This document shows, in pieces, positions 1 to 12,100 of a DNA stretch of 64,000 nucleotides. The notes beneath the pieces were generated by a model. It had not been told where the DNA came from, made no database searches, and saw only the letters and a program-made list of their open reading frames with translations. The stretch is from Pleodorina starrii. Taxonomy: Eukaryota; Chlorophyta; Chlorophyceae; Chlamydomonadales; Volvocaceae. The position numbers were made by a program, and so were the translations under genes. The stretch covers positions 1,820,001 to 1,884,000 of the forward strand of contig BRXU01000009.1 in the NCBI GenBank assembly GCA_030267565.1, written 5' to 3'. Within the stretch, counting starts at the first letter, position 1. Each line of letters opens with the position of its first letter.

Positions 1-183
1 TCGCCCCGCGCCTCCTCCTCCCCCGCCCCTCACCCGAGTGGTCGCCCAGCCCCACTCGCTGCCCGCCATCTAATCCTCCCCGTCTCCACCTCCCTGGCTC
101 CTTTCCCGTGCTTTTGGCGCTCCCATCCACATTCCCGTGGGCACTTCCGCCTTCCCTCATCCACTTCCCACCCTATGTGCCTT

Positions 184-272
184 AGAACCCTAAACCTTGC
201 ACCCCCAAAACCCTGAAACCTTCGAACCTGAAACCCTTCAAAACCCACCCTAAAACCCGAAAACCCCACACG
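184..272. repeat. degenerate telomere-like CCCTAAAA tract inside an intron
   Basis: Repeated variants of ACCCTAAA, AACCCTGAAACC and ACCCTAAAACCC lie in the intron just before the first exon. Green-algal telomeres use TTTTAGGG, so this may be a decayed interstitial telomere-like tract, or simply a C/A-rich intron. Confidence 0.45.
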
Positions 273-286
273 AACACGCACCGCAG

Positions 287-928
287 GGCGCCTGGTGCCG
301 CCTCCTGCCCGGCCACACCACACTGACGGGCCGCACCTGGGACTATTGCGACCCCACCTGCGGCCCCCCGCCGCCCGAGCGGATCATCGTCGGCACCGGA
401 CCCGGAGGCGAAAGCGACTTCATAGACCCCGACATAGACATCGGCGACGACGGCGACAGCACCGTCAACAACAGCAACGGCAGCACCGCCCTCGGCGACG
501 AAGCCTGTGCAGCGCATTATCAGGTCCTGCCGACCGGGTGCACCTGCCGTAAAAGCTGGGGCGTGTTCCTGCAGCCGCCCTTCGGCAACGGAACCGCCTC
601 CGTCATCAACGCCCTCAAGTCAAGACCGCGCTTTGGTCGCCGGTACATTAACGCCCGGCATTGTACGGCGATTCCGGAGCTGCAGCCGACGTATGGGTTG
701 ATGTCGCCGCCGCCGCCGTTTCCGCCGCCGTCGCCGCCGCCGCCGGAGCCGTCCCAGCCGCCGATGTCGCCGACTGATGTGGCTACCGAGGTGCCGGAGG
801 CGCCGGGACCCGTGGGCGTGTGCGAGGTGACGGGCTGCAAGGATGCCGCCTACAATGGACGCATCATGGTCTGCAGAACGGCATGTACGACACTGAGGGC
901 GGAGGAGGGGGAGGACGTTCCGCTCTAG
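287..928 (+). CDS. 3' terminal exon of a secreted kringle-like, proline-rich protein (partial)
   Basis: An open frame follows a good acceptor (CACCGCAG at about 279-286) and runs to a TAG stop at 926-928; earlier exons lie outside the window. The first residues (GAWCRLLPGH, then GRTWDYCDPTC) resemble the C-terminal half of a kringle domain, with its WC...W-x-YC-x(2-3)-C spacing. A Gly/Asp-rich stretch, further cysteine pairs, a proline linker (SPPPPFPPPSPPPPEP) and a short Cys-containing tail follow. PPSPPPP linkers are typical of volvocine cell-wall and extracellular-matrix proteins, so secretion is inferred. The kringle assignment is by eye and tentative. Substrate or partner is unknown. 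Confidence 0.5.
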   Translation, partial: GAWCRLLPGHTTLTGRTWDYCDPTCGPPPPERIIVGTGPGGESDFIDPDIDIGDDGDSTVNNSNGSTALGDEACAAHYQVLPTGCTCRKSWGVFLQPPFGNGTASVINALKSRPRFGRRYINARHCTAIPELQPTYGLMSPPPPFPPPSPPPPEPSQPPMSPTDVATEVPEAPGPVGVCEVTGCKDAAYNGRIMVCRTACTTLRAEEGEDVPL

Positions 929-3660
929 GCGGCACGGGTCTCGAGGCGGGGAGGTGGGGAGGCGGGGCACGCGCCTTCCTGACTCCGGCCGCCCGGTGGC
1001 CCTCCGGCCTATACCTGGATACCCCCCGGGTGAGGAACTGAGGATCCATTGGAACTGTTGTTACTGTTCGGACTTCGGAGCGCCTTTGGAGGTGTGCGCG
1101 TCTTCGAGGAGGGATGACCCGACGAAACAGCGAAACCGCAGAAATCAACCAAACGAGCAACAGAGCGATGTGTATATGGGTGTGTGTGTGGCAGCGAAGA
1201 GTGAGGCTGGATGAGCATGCATGGCTAGGCGTTCGTGTAGGGCTAGGGTTGCCCCGTGCCCGCAAGGGTCGGAGTAGGAGGGAGGAAGTTATGTACGTGT
1301 TATGTTCGGAGGGACAAGTGTGCCTCCGCAGAATCGGGGGAAATTCCGGTGCACGAGCACGCGCGCGGAGGTGTGTTTAGTAAGTGCCGTATGAGTGTGT
1401 ACGGTAACTGCGGTGTTAACACGCTGCGAAGCGTGTTTCAGGTGAGGATATCATGTTCGGACTTGAGCGTGGGGTAGGGTTTCAACGAACCGCAGGTCAC
1501 GACGACGACTAGCCGTACTCCAGTGCGATACAACACCGCCTTGCACCGGCGTGACAGCGAATTTGCGGTTTCCGTACCAACCGACGTAACGAACATTTAT
1601 TGGCGGCAGCTATTGTTTTGACCCTTGGGTCTGGAGTAGACCTCGCAGAGCGCCCGTGTCCCGTGGTGGTCGGGGGCCGAGGAGGTTCCAGCACGGGGGT
1701 ATAGAAGATAATCGCACTTCTCAACTGGCGTCAGTACGACACATGGTACGGCATCTAGTGCGTTGTATACGTTGGCGTGCTTGTTACTTGGTTGACAGCT
1801 TGGGACAGCTGCTTGCTTCCGCGTAAGCTGCTAAGAGCATTTCCGCCGTGCGGGCTTCCCAACTCTTGTTACCGTGATGTTAAAGCTATCCGGTTATTTT
1901 CTTTCTTGTGCCGAGATGCTTGTTGTGAGAAGGGTTTGGTGCCTGTCATAGGACCGCAGCCAGCTCGTTCTGCCTGGGCGAAACTCGAGAAACGCTGGGA
2001 GGATGCACTTCCATCCCGCCGATGCACGTGGCACGCCGAGCGCTGCAGTTAGGGAATCTATTACTCAACTGACAGCTCCGGAAATAAGTCTTCTGTACGA
2101 CGCTGGACGGCCGGCATGGTCCCCCGCCGGTGGACCTGTCGTACTGGCGTACCGAGTGCTCGGCGCGCCTGTGACGGGCAGGGCGCATCTTGCCTATCTT
2201 GACTGCCCCTATTGACTGCTGGATGACGCGACGCTGACCAGAGAGATAATACCAGAGAGAGACACCGAATGCTTGGGCGTGAAGGTGTGAGGGCCTTGCT
2301 GTGCATAGCTGTGATGACTTCGGATACGGACTGCCGTATAAGTGCCATTTTATTTCGGCATGCGGCATTTACGAGCATCGCTACTGGTACGCTCCGGGAT
2401 TTATGAACCTGTTACGCGCAGGATTACGATGCTGCTTGGCAGGTAGTAATGTAATCCCGAACGAAGCCACGCGTGCCGTTTGCTTTGGTATTGCTACGGT
2501 TGATGACGCCCCGTCATGACTACTTTGCTAGTAGCAAATTGCTACGCTGCCGCGTTGCCAAGAAAACCTGTGCACGCGTGTGTACTGAAATTTACTTTCC
2601 GCTGCGCTGGTTGGCGCTGTCTGCCCAGCCAAGCCTTTGCCAAGCCAAGCCATTGCACCGAGGGGTGCGGGGGGGGATCACGCGAACGTCCTGCTCTCAC
2701 GCACACACACGGCACGGGCACCACCAGAGCTCCGTGGATCACCAAGTGACCCACGGGTCGTGATTCACGCCCAGTACCGCTGCGGCAACCACAGTACCGC
2801 CAACAAGGCACCGCCCCACCTCCACGCCTCGCGTTGTCATCCGGGCCTGCAGCCAAGCCCTGCCAGAATCGGACACCGACCCACCAGCCCCACCGCCGTG
2901 CGCCTCTTGGCCCAACAACCGGTCGAACGTCAGCGACAGAAGCGGCCGCGCCCGCTGGCGTGTTGCACTACACATCCTATCCCACTCAGCCTTTCGGCAC
3001 GGCACCAGGTCGTACACACGTGTGCACAGGTAGGACGTCCCTGGGCCAACAGCAGGGTGCATGTGCCGCTTGGCAACCAACCGAACCAGCCGCGCCGAAA
3101 AGCCGCGCCCAGGCCTGCCTTTGCCGCCGAGGGCGGGGCTAGGACGCGGCCTAGGCCTCCCCCGGAGAAGGTACGTGTGAGACGGTCGGTCCACAACCCG
3201 CGCACCGGCAGCCAACAGGGCATGTACGATACAGCGCATGATCTCGGAAACAGCACACCACCAAGCCTTTGCTGCCAGTCCTTCGAAACAGGAAAAGTCC
3301 GAGGAGAACCGCCAGCCACACGTCGACCAAGACACAGCCTGCGAGAGGAGCTTTCCATGCCCATCCCAATGCCTACGAGCGGGTACCATAATACACCCAA
3401 GCGATTGGACCGCCGCAGCCGCGCCTCGTGCGGCCCCCTACGTCAATCACATCCGAGCCCCGCCCACCCTGCCCAGGTCGATGTGCCAGGTCGATGTCCC
3501 CATCCTGGCCCCCCGACCTCAGCACCGCTAAAGCGCCAAGAAAACTCCCAATCGGAATCACCGTGCCATCCTTGTCCTAAACAGATACAGGCACACCTGT
3601 CCGCAGGCTGCGTGCGAGTTCTTGCAGCCCTCCGCGGGCCTGGATGGGCGTCAGCATCCT
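929..3660. other. intergenic region without a convincing gene
   Basis: About 2.7 kb between the 3' end of the extracellular-protein gene and the 3' end of the YlmG gene. Both flanking genes point inward, so it holds their 3' UTRs. A long open frame on + (2637-3686) has no recognisable domain and the skewed composition expected of chance openness in GC-rich DNA. No RNA gene was seen. Confidence 0.5.
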
Positions 3661-4233
3661 TCACAGCCCCCCGCGGGCCTGGATGAGCGTGAGGAGGCCC
3701 TGGGGCCCAAGCAGGATCTCGTTGAGGAAGCTGATGAGACCGACCCACACGATGGGGCTGACATCCACGCCGCTGACCAGCGGGACCACCTTCCGCGTGA
3801 CGCTCAGGATGGGCTCCGTTGGCACGTAGGCTATGAGCCAAGGGAGCTTCTTGCCGTCGATGTCTGGGTACCAGGTCATGGGTACGCGGATGATGTAGAG
3901 GACGGTGAAGATGTTGAAGAGCGGGCGCAGGACATCGGAGGCGAGCTTCGCCGCCTGAACTGCTTGCACCGCGCTGTCCGGTCCGTCGGCAGCTAGGCAG
4001 CTTCCAGCTACTACGCCGCTGGCAATCAGCGCTGCCGCTGTTGTCTCAAAAATGCCCACCGATGGAGCGCAGCCCGCTGGAGATGCAGTAGCCTCAGGCA
4101 CATCATTGATTGGATTTTTGACTGATTGCACTGGGCATGAGCGCCGATGAGAACCAAGTCGCGCCACGCGCAGCGGACCAGCCTTGAAGGCCACACACCT
4201 AATGCAGTTGCTTGCGGAAAGTAACGATGGCAT
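3661..4233 (-). CDS. YGGT-family membrane protein, plastid YlmG type
   Basis: Single-exon gene of 190 residues starting at the ATG at 4233. The N-terminus is rich in Ser, Arg and Ala and lacks acidic residues, as expected of a chloroplast transit peptide. The C-terminal half is a YGGT domain: hydrophobic segment LFNIFTVLYIIRVPMTWYP, then TEPILSVTRKVVPLVSG and the VDVSPIVWVGL segment, matching the family's R-x-x-x-x-W-(F/Y)-P and D-x-S-P signatures. The family includes plant YlmG1 (nucleoid distribution in plastids) and CCB3 (haem c attachment to cytochrome b6). The length and the TEP...SPIVW region fit YlmG1 better, but this cannot be settled by eye. It is likely a thylakoid or envelope membrane protein. 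An intronless gene is unusual in this window. Confidence 0.85.
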   Translation of the reverse strand: MPSLLSASNCIRCVAFKAGPLRVARLGSHRRSCPVQSVKNPINDVPEATASPAGCAPSVGIFETTAAALIASGVVAGSCLAADGPDSAVQAVQAAKLASDVLRPLFNIFTVLYIIRVPMTWYPDIDGKKLPWLIAYVPTEPILSVTRKVVPLVSGVDVSPIVWVGLISFLNEILLGPQGLLTLIQARGGL

Positions 4234-5504
4234 GTTTGCTATGTACAAAGTTATAACTTATTTTACCAAATTTGCGAGCGTTCTGCTAGATTGGCGCTTG
4301 CCCAAGTTTCGGTGGTTGTCACCGTTGTGGCGATCCTAGCAGCGCCCATCGGGTCAATCAAATGCCATCACAATGCACGACAATCTAACACGCCGCTATT
4401 TTGATATGGCCAGTGGTCGGTTGTCTTGCTTGGCTCCGCGCATTGAGCTATCAAGGTGACCCAGGGACCGCGCAGTTCAGAATCACAGAATGCGAGGGCG
4501 TAACCCAGCCATACGCTATGTCATTAAACGGAGTAGATCTGTTTAAAGATGAAATCTTTGTTTAAAGACTAATTCAGCTGAAGTATTTTTCTCCTGGCAC
4601 GATTCCCCAGTGCCAGGACGGGAGAGCTTCGCTGTTTCGGACGCGACGGGACCTGACGGGACACAGCTCCCCAGTCTCCTCTCTCACCTCGCAGCCAAAA
4701 GCCGTGACGCCAAGCGAACCACGCCCTGAAATTTCATGAGCACATCGCCCAGTTCAAGATACGGCAGCCGCCAGCACCGGGACCCAGGCGCGCACGCCCC
4801 CGCAGCTGCCTCCATTCATCGCCCTTCCCTTCTTCAAAGCCCTGGGCCCACCCTCGAGTCGACCGCGACGCTTTCCCAGCGGGGCCCAGCGGGGTACCGT
4901 CAGCCGTGTCACTAAACGCACCCAAAAGGCCACAAAGCCTGAGGCGGGTGCACCCACCGCCATCAACTGGAGCCGGGCCAATCAGGGTGGCTATCTTAAG
5001 ATATGAATATATATTCGGGAGAAAATTTTGGAAATCTGAAGATACTTTTGCCGTTCAAAAAGTTGAAGGTTTAGATAATCCGGCCTCACAGGTGGGCATG
5101 ATATCTCCCGGGGCCGTGTTTAGCCGGGAAAATCCCCTCCTAGACAGATCCTGACAGATATTCTCAGCGCTTCTGAGCCAGGAGTATCTCCGGCCGTAGA
5201 TACTCAGCAAAATAAGATAGCCACCCTGGGGCCAATGGTCACCCTTGCGGCCTTGCCCCACCAAGCCGCCATCCACAGCCGCGTGGATCTGCTGGTCCTT
5301 TCTCCACGTCATGCTGTGATGACTTCACATCCGCGCTTAGTTTGTTCAAATATGGGGTTACGCACTGCCCCGCCGTGTAACACGCTCACATACGGTACAC
5401 ACATATTCATACACACATACGGTACACGCATACACACATACGGTACACACATATTCATACACACACAGTTCATGAAACGGCAATCGCGACGCGAGCCTCC
5501 GCGG
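4234..5504. other. intergenic region: YlmG upstream region and HAD gene 3' flank
   Basis: No coding potential is visible. The part next to 4234 (about 4240-4600) is AT-richer than its surroundings and would contain the YlmG promoter. No TGTAA signal was found for the HAD gene in this stretch. Confidence 0.4.
5384..5470. repeat. short tandem repeat of a CACATACGGTACACACATATTC-like unit
   Basis: Three imperfect copies built on CATACGGTACAC plus ACATATTCATAC lie head to tail just beyond the stop codon of the HAD gene, inside its probable 3' UTR. Confidence 0.7.
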
Positions 5505-8491
5505 CTATTGCAGGTTGTAGTGCGCCATGACGGCCTGCAGCATCTCCTCCGTCGCCGCAACGCCCTGGCCCTGCGCCTTGGCCACCACGAAATGCTCCGG
5601 CCGCGCCTCCGCCGCCTCTCGCACCGAGTCCTGCAGCAGTGGCGGGAGCGGGGGCCATGGAAAGCAGTCTGAGGTAAAGAGGGGGCCCCGCGCGAGGACC
5701 GACCGCACAGTAGGCCCCACAGGGCCCCCACAACGTACCCAAAACAAACCCGAACAGCCGATTGAAAAGAGCTACACCGCGACGAAGATGGTGGTGACGA
5801 CGATGGTGGTGAGAGGGAGTGGGCACCAGGGATTCAGGGTGCCCCTCCCAACTCCGCTGCCGTGCCCGCACCAGCACCTCCCCTGGACCTAAGTCCTTTC
5901 GCCAACGCCACTCCACCGCAGATTCCTTCGCTGCGTTACCGGTATTTTAATTTTTTGGGGTTAAACCTCCGGACCTCAGCCCTGCCCCCGGCTTCCAGTC
6001 TCCGCCCTCAGGCCTCACCGATGTGATGCTGGGCAGGAAGGCTCGCCCCACCTCCGCCGCCAGCTCCAAATCGTTGTCGTCGTCGCACAGGAAGCAGCAG
6101 TCCTTGGCCGCGGCGCCCAGGCGAGCCATCAGGTGGCGGGCGGCCATAACCTGCCGGCCGAATCGAGTGGGGCGGAACTGAGTGGGGCGGAACTGAGTGG
6201 GGCGCAGCGGACCCACATGCATGACGACAGGATCACAACGACAGCAACCAGGTGACACCAACACCAACAACGCAGGGCACCGAGGGCCAAGGGCTGGCGA
6301 CCCGGCACCGTTCGGGCTGCATACGGGGGCGCATACGAGGCGTCCGCAACGGTGCACGATGCGGGGCGCCATCACACGAACGCCTAGGGGGCGCCGATGT
6401 AAACATGTAATACGTCGGCCCCTTAGCGTCTGTACTGTAGAACTGTACTGTGCTGTGTACCGGTACCTTGCCGCTTGTGGAGGGGTAGAAGTCCGCGGCT
6501 CCCAGGTTGAAGGAGCAGCTGAGCCCCTCCGGCCTGGAGGCAGCCAGCTCACGCAGCTGCTCCATAGTCTTGCCACCCCGCGCGTGCACCCTGCGCGAGC
6601 CCACGGCGCAGGTTCCACACGCGTCAGCGCACACGGAGTCGGGACGACGACGCCCAGGAGGGAAGGACGCGAAACACGCCAGGAGGCAAGGACCGTGTTT
6701 TCGGCGGCTCCGCCGCCCAGCAGCGCAGGAAACGCGAGGACCTTTGGGACCGAAGGGCGCCAGTGGACCAGCGCGCGTAATTGGGCTATCCCTGTTCATC
6801 CCTGCTTATCCCTCTTTATCCTTGTTTATGCGTGTTTTGGCTATCGAACTGAGCCCCCGCAACACCAGCTCAGCCCAGCCCAGCCCTGCTCGCCTGAAGC
6901 TGGTGGTATAGCCGTTGGCGTCCAGGGACCAGCCCTCAGAGGCCAGCTTGCGGTACAGGTCCCACAGGGGGCCCTGCAGCGAGAAAAATGAGACACCGGT
7001 GACCAGGATGGCGGAGCCAGAAGGGGCCGGGGAAGAGGGTTTTGCAGCGGGCGCACGGCCGCTATTTTCCAGGTGTGTCACACGGATTTGGATCAGCCGG
7101 CAACACGGGCCGTAACACGTACCGTATACGGCATCAGACTGACAGTAGCAGCAACAGCAACAGCAACAACAGCAGCAGCAGAAGCCGCCGGGTAGCGGCA
7201 GCAGAGTAGAGTACCGTTAGCGACCCAACTGCTGGCCGCGTCCCACTTTCACACCGCATCCGGTCGCCCGCTGCTGCCGTACCGATCGGTCGTTGGGTTG
7301 TACGGCGTCCTGCTCCAGGGAGCCCGCCACGTTGTCGTGGGAGGAGCGCCAGTCCTTGTCCTCGGTCACTGGGCACGCTGACCGACGTACAGGCAGCACG
7401 GCAGCGGAAGTACAAGCAGTGTTCAACGACGGGTCAGATAAAAAAACGGTTATACACTACGGCGTTCGGGCCTCGGCTCCCCCCGGGTACGTCCACCGCA
7501 AAGCTGGCAGTGGGGAGGGATCCGTTTTTTAATTTGTACGGGTTTTCTTTCTGCCGCTGTACAAGAGTACGACTCACCCGTGGGCAGGTCGCTTCCGGGG
7601 TACAGGATACGGCCGCCGTTCTCGCAGACGTATGCGTCCGCGGCGGGCAGGTACGGCAGCCGCATCAGCAGTGTCGACAGGCGCGCGCCGCTGATGACTA
7701 CGAATAAGGCCCCCCGGGAGCGGAGCTGGGCCACCAAGTGCAGCGTGGCGGCGGAGATGACGCCCTGGTGGTGGTAGAGCGGTTAGGATTTTAGCGGTTG
7801 CAACGCCGTACACCATGAAACAGCGAGCTAAGTGACGTCAGCATCCGAGCTCCTGAGCGGTAAAGCTTACGTTTCCGGTGGCCTTCCGGTAACGATGTGG
7901 TCCCTGTGCCCATGCTGTTTGGTTCATGCGCCCAAGCCTACAGGTCTAAAGTCGCTTAGAGACCCTGCCCCAGCCCAGGCCCAGGCCCCCGCAACATGCA
8001 TGGACCACGATAGGGTACATCCAGCAAAGGGCGTGACGAGCACCAGCGGCTCATGCCATGCGTAAATCTGGGTTTGGGATGTTGTAATTGTTCCGCAGCG
8101 AAGGAGGTTCGATGGCGCTGGCATGCCCTACACGGCAGGGTTCAGCTGGGAGAGTTGCCGTGGGGCCTGGGCGACAAGCCGGTTACCGTTTGCCCTCGTG
8201 CGGAGTGACCCATACCCATATATACGCTGACACTCTTGTGGCTTATTTGTGTGTGAAATCTGCGCAATGCGCATATCGCACCTGACGACCGCTCGCCGAT
8301 GGCGGGGTGAGGAGGACAGCCGCGTCCTACGCAGCCACAGGGCGAGTTCCATATCGTGACCAACATTTTTCATTTGGATCACGTAACGTGCTGCCCATAT
8401 GCGCAAGAAGCCGCACCCGATCAATGTTCTTGGGCTCGTGCATAATGGTGCCATCGATGTCACTGAAGACGATGCGTGTGGGCTCACCCAT
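5505..8491 (-). CDS. HAD-superfamily phosphatase/hydrolase
   Basis: Exons on the minus strand: 8491-8417 (start ATG), 7764-7578, 7368-7283, 6973-6894, 6590-6467, 6150-6019, 5630-5505 (TAA/TAG-type stop at 5505-5507). Phases agree throughout and give about 269 residues. Exon 1 carries HAD motif I (FSDIDGTIMHE), with the nucleophile Asp and the acid/base Asp two residues on. Exon 2 carries motif II (FVVISGAR) and YVCENGGRILYPG. The MEQLRELA/GLSCSFNLGAADFYP region is the cap and motif III area. CFLCDDDNDLELAAEVG is motif IV with metal-binding aspartates. This is the Cof-like/sucrose-phosphatase-like branch, so a small phosphorylated metabolite is the likely substrate; the actual one is unknown. 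A further short exon may lie in the long first intron, because exon 1 to exon 2 is the weakest join. Intron 4 uses a GC donor. Confidence 0.84.
6160..6206. repeat. 15-bp triplicate GAGTGGGGCGGAACT in an intron
   Basis: Three near-identical units lie next to the acceptor of the HAD exon that carries motif IV. Confidence 0.7.
6888..6899 (-). other. GC-AG splice donor (HAD gene, intron 4)
   Basis: The exon encoding GYTTSF ends at 6894, and the intron starts GCGAGC (6893 downward) within GCTTCAGGCGAGC. No GT nearby keeps the phase. The next exon (acceptor GCGCAG, start 6590) completes AG+G and reads VHARGGKTMEQL in frame. Confidence 0.7.
7139..7190. repeat. CAG/CAA trinucleotide run in an HAD-gene intron
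   Basis: A CAGCAACAGCAACAGCAACA-type run lies in the intron between exons 3 and 4. It is not coding in the exon model. Confidence 0.8.
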
Positions 8492-8662
8492 TGTTCAGGA
8501 TAGTATCTTATATTTTTTAATATTTAAAAAGATGGGTATTCCCTGATCCGTTGAACGAGTGCAATGCAAGTGGTTTGGCGCAAGGATACAATAATCAGCC
8601 AAAGTTTGCAAACTATTATAACCAGCAGGATTTAGCAAGGATTAAGCTAATCCAAGGACAGG

Positions 8663-8667
8663 TTACA
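8663..8667 (-). terminator. probable poly(A) signal of the TAF4 gene (TGTAA on minus)
   Basis: TTACA on + reads TGTAA on the minus strand 465 bp after the TAF4 stop. TGTAA is the usual volvocine poly(A) signal. It lies only 172 bp before the HAD start codon. Confidence 0.55.
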
Positions 8668-9131
8668 GGTAGGCACGCAGGACGCAGCGACTTCATGTCC
8701 GTTCCAGTCCCGCCGACGCGTACGGCTAACGGTCTCCCGTTGGATGACCTTCCAACTGTCCAGGGCGGAGCAACTGTCCCAAGCACGCAAGTCGCAACCC
8801 AGCTACATCCGTGGCGGGCGCAGCGCCAACGACCACTGCCACAACCAGGCAGTGTCGAATCGCCCAGATCTCTGCTTTCAGGCCTCCGGCGGCTGTTATG
8901 GCTGACAGTGAGCTCCAGACTCAAAAAGAGTAGAGCCAGCTGGCCGTGCTCTGCACTTTCGACACCCCGCATCCTACCTCAACCTACCCATCTGAAGTTC
9001 TGAACCCATCGCACACCGCCCCACTGCCTGCCCTCCAACAGCCTCCCCCGCAAGCCCACCGCCACCACCACCACCACCACCAGAACAACCCTCCAGTCGA
9101 ACCGAACACGCGCACACATGCCGCCACATCT

Positions 9132-12100
9132 CTACCGCGCCACGCTCTCCCGGTTGTACTCTCTGAACGACTCCTGCGCCTGCCACGTGTACAGCAGCGG
9201 GTTCTTGTTGAGCTGCGGATCCGCGCTCATGACGCCTATGAGGTCCACCACCTTGAGGTGCACGGGGCCCTTGGGAGGAGGCGGCGCCGCCGGCAACGAC
9301 GAAGACGCCGTCGCCCCCAGCGGCGCCGCCGCCGACTGCGGCCCGGCTCCCGCCTGCGGCGGCTGCGCCGCGCCCGGCTGGCCGCCCGGCGGCTGGCCGC
9401 CGCCGCCGCCTGCGGCGGCGGCGGCGCCGTCGGCTTGCTTGGCCGCCGCCGCCGGCGCCGCCGCCGCCGCGGCGCCGGCCGCGCCGGCCGGCTTGGCGGC
9501 ACCGGCGGCGTTCTGCGCGACGTAGGTCTTTTTGCGCTTGATGCCCTTGAAGATGCCTTCGAGGGTGTCCTGCGCCTTCTTCTGGGCGGCCTTTTGGAAC
9601 TCCTTGGCCTGTGGCGAGGAGGGGGTTGGGGCCGAGGAGTAATGAAGATGGGAGACCGCAGCGGTGGGACGGAGGCGGGGAGGGGGGCCGAACCACCCTA
9701 GGGGCTCCGCGGCAGGGACGCTGCGTGGTTGGGGCGGTGCGGCTGCGATGGCGCAGTAGCACCGCCATCGCCATCGCGCTATCATCGCCTGCTGGGCCAT
9801 GGCTCTCATTTAGGTTTCACAATAATCATGGCAGAGCCGGGACGTGGAAGCAGTCGGTCGGGAGGTGGGGTACTCCGCGTCCGTCCTGGATCTGGTTGTG
9901 TGAGCCCGAGCGGCGTTGCGTTGCGTTGCGCCCGTAGCCGCGCAAGAGACAGGCGGCGATGAGGTGCCGGGCCACATCCGCGCGCCGCGCCGTGCAGTGC
10001 CGTGCCGTTGCGGACGAAGCAGGGGGGCTGACCCAAACCGGACCGACCTCCGGCGACCCACCCAAGTCGACCCCCGCCCCCAACCCCCCCCCCCCAACAT
10101 GCCGCCCACCTTGAGCTGCGCCGCCGCCGCCTTGTCCGCCTCACTCATCTGGGCCGCCTGGGCGCGGGTGGCGGTGCCGCCGTCGGCCTTGGGCAGCAGC
10201 CCCGCCCGCAGAGCCTCCTCCTCCTGCGCAGGCCCCACACACCGACAACGGGCCCAGACACGGACACAGACACGGACTCGGTACACATCAGGACAAGGGG
10301 TCGAGCCAACGAATCAACCAGCCAACGTTCGGCCCGTTTCCCTTTGCCCCCAATAACCCTTCCGCCCATCCCACCCATTCCCCCCCTCACACACCCTATA
10401 GCCCATCCGCCCCAACCCACTCTGGGTCGGTAGGTGTTACATGGCCTGGGTTTGCTTGTGTCGCCTCCCTCGCCTCCCTCGCTGCGGTTCCCTTTTCATT
10501 ACTCCCACCCCACCCCACCCCCGTCACCCCACCCGCCCAACCCCCCTCACCTGCTCCTTCTTGGCCGCCAGCCGCACCTCGTCCGCCTTGCGCAGTCGCT
10601 GTATGTGGTGCTGTGCGTTGACCCCCGAGCGGGCCGCAGCGGTGGGGGGCACCACGGCGCTGCGGCCGGGGTCGCCGCGCTGGGAGGCCAGTCGACCCAC
10701 GGACCGCAGCAGACCCGTCAGGTGCGCCTGCGCCGTTGGCCGTTGCGGGTGATGAGGGCGATGGCGGTGGTGGGTAAGAGAAAACAGATACCGCAGTCAA
10801 GGGACGGAGGTGGTGGTGGTGGGCGGGGGGCAAGAGGATGAAAGCCCGGTGGGCGGCGGTGACGCAGCCGAGGGAGGGCGGGGGACCGGGAGGCGAGCAC
10901 AGAGGGGGCCGGTGGTCGCCTCCCCACAGAGGCCGCGGGTGTGGTAGTGTGGACAGGACAGGACAGGACAAGGGGGCCGGCGGCGAGGTCCTCCGCGAGA
11001 GCTTGGCCTGGTGTAGCCTAGCCTGTACCGACTCGCCCCGAGACGCGACGCGCCAGCGTATCAACGCAGCGCGAGGTGGTAAAGGGGCGTTGTCCCTGGT
11101 CCCAGGACCCTGAGCCCCGCCCCGTCTCGAAGTTTTCTCTCTACCCCTGGCCTCTGCACCTCCGCCGCCACCCCCCGCCGCCGCTCGCCGCTCCCCGCCC
11201 CCGGGCCTCCCCCACCCACGCACCCACCTCCGCCGCCAGCGCCAGGTAGGGGAACACGTCGGGCGCCAGCCGCCGCATGCCGTGCCGCCGAGCCACGTCG
11301 CGCACCCGCACCAGCGTCGGGTCCTCATTCAGTACGTACTCCTCCTGCGGAAAGAGAGGGAGAGCGCGACAGAGGGAAATAGAGACAGAGGATCAAAGAT
11401 AAAAACAAGTCCGAGTATCCCCGGTGGTCAATCGAACTGGCTGACGCACGCGTGGAGGGCCGACAAGGAAATGCGAGAGGCGGGAGGCACGGGCTGAGAC
11501 CTCCTCGCCGCGAGTACAGCAATGCCGGGTGCAGAACTGCAGATGCGCGCAGGGCGGAGCGCGACCAGCGGCCAGCAGCTCGCGGCAGCGCCACACGTAA
11601 ACACGTGCCTTTCCAGGGATGGATGCTGCGGACACCTGGGGTCCGCCACAGAGCCAGCTAGCCAACCAGCTAGCTAGCCAACTGGCTGTGTGGACGTGTG
11701 AAGCTGCCGCGAGCTGCCCCTCCCCCCCCCACGCACCCGCGCACTGACCTGCACCGACATTGGCGTGAAGTCGCCCACGGCCTTCCCGGTGCCCAGATTA
11801 GACAGGCTCTCCGCCTCAATGTCCACAATGCCCTTCAGCAGGTCAAGAGGGTCCTCGCCGTCGTCGTCGCCGCGCGCCCGCTTGCCGCCGCGGCCGCCGC
11901 CGGCCGCGCCGCCGCCGGCGCCGCCGCCAGCCGGCTCCGCCGGCTCCGGGCCGTCGTCGCTGACGATGATGCTGCCGTCAGGGGCGTAGGTCAGGTCCGA
12001 TTTGTACGGCACCTTGGGCTTGGGTTTGTTGGCCAGGAGCAGCTGCTGCTGTGCGGCGGCGGCCGCTGCGTTCGCCGCCTGTTGTTGCTGTTGTTGCTGT

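Noticed and set aside
2637..3686. 349-codon open frame on the plus strand
   Set aside because: Composition is Pro/Arg/His-rich without a recognisable domain, it overlaps the YlmG 3' flank, and long chance frames are common in this GC-rich DNA.
4233..4248. Earlier start for the YlmG protein
   Set aside because: The upstream in-frame codon at 4248 is TTG, not ATG; the first ATG is at 4233.
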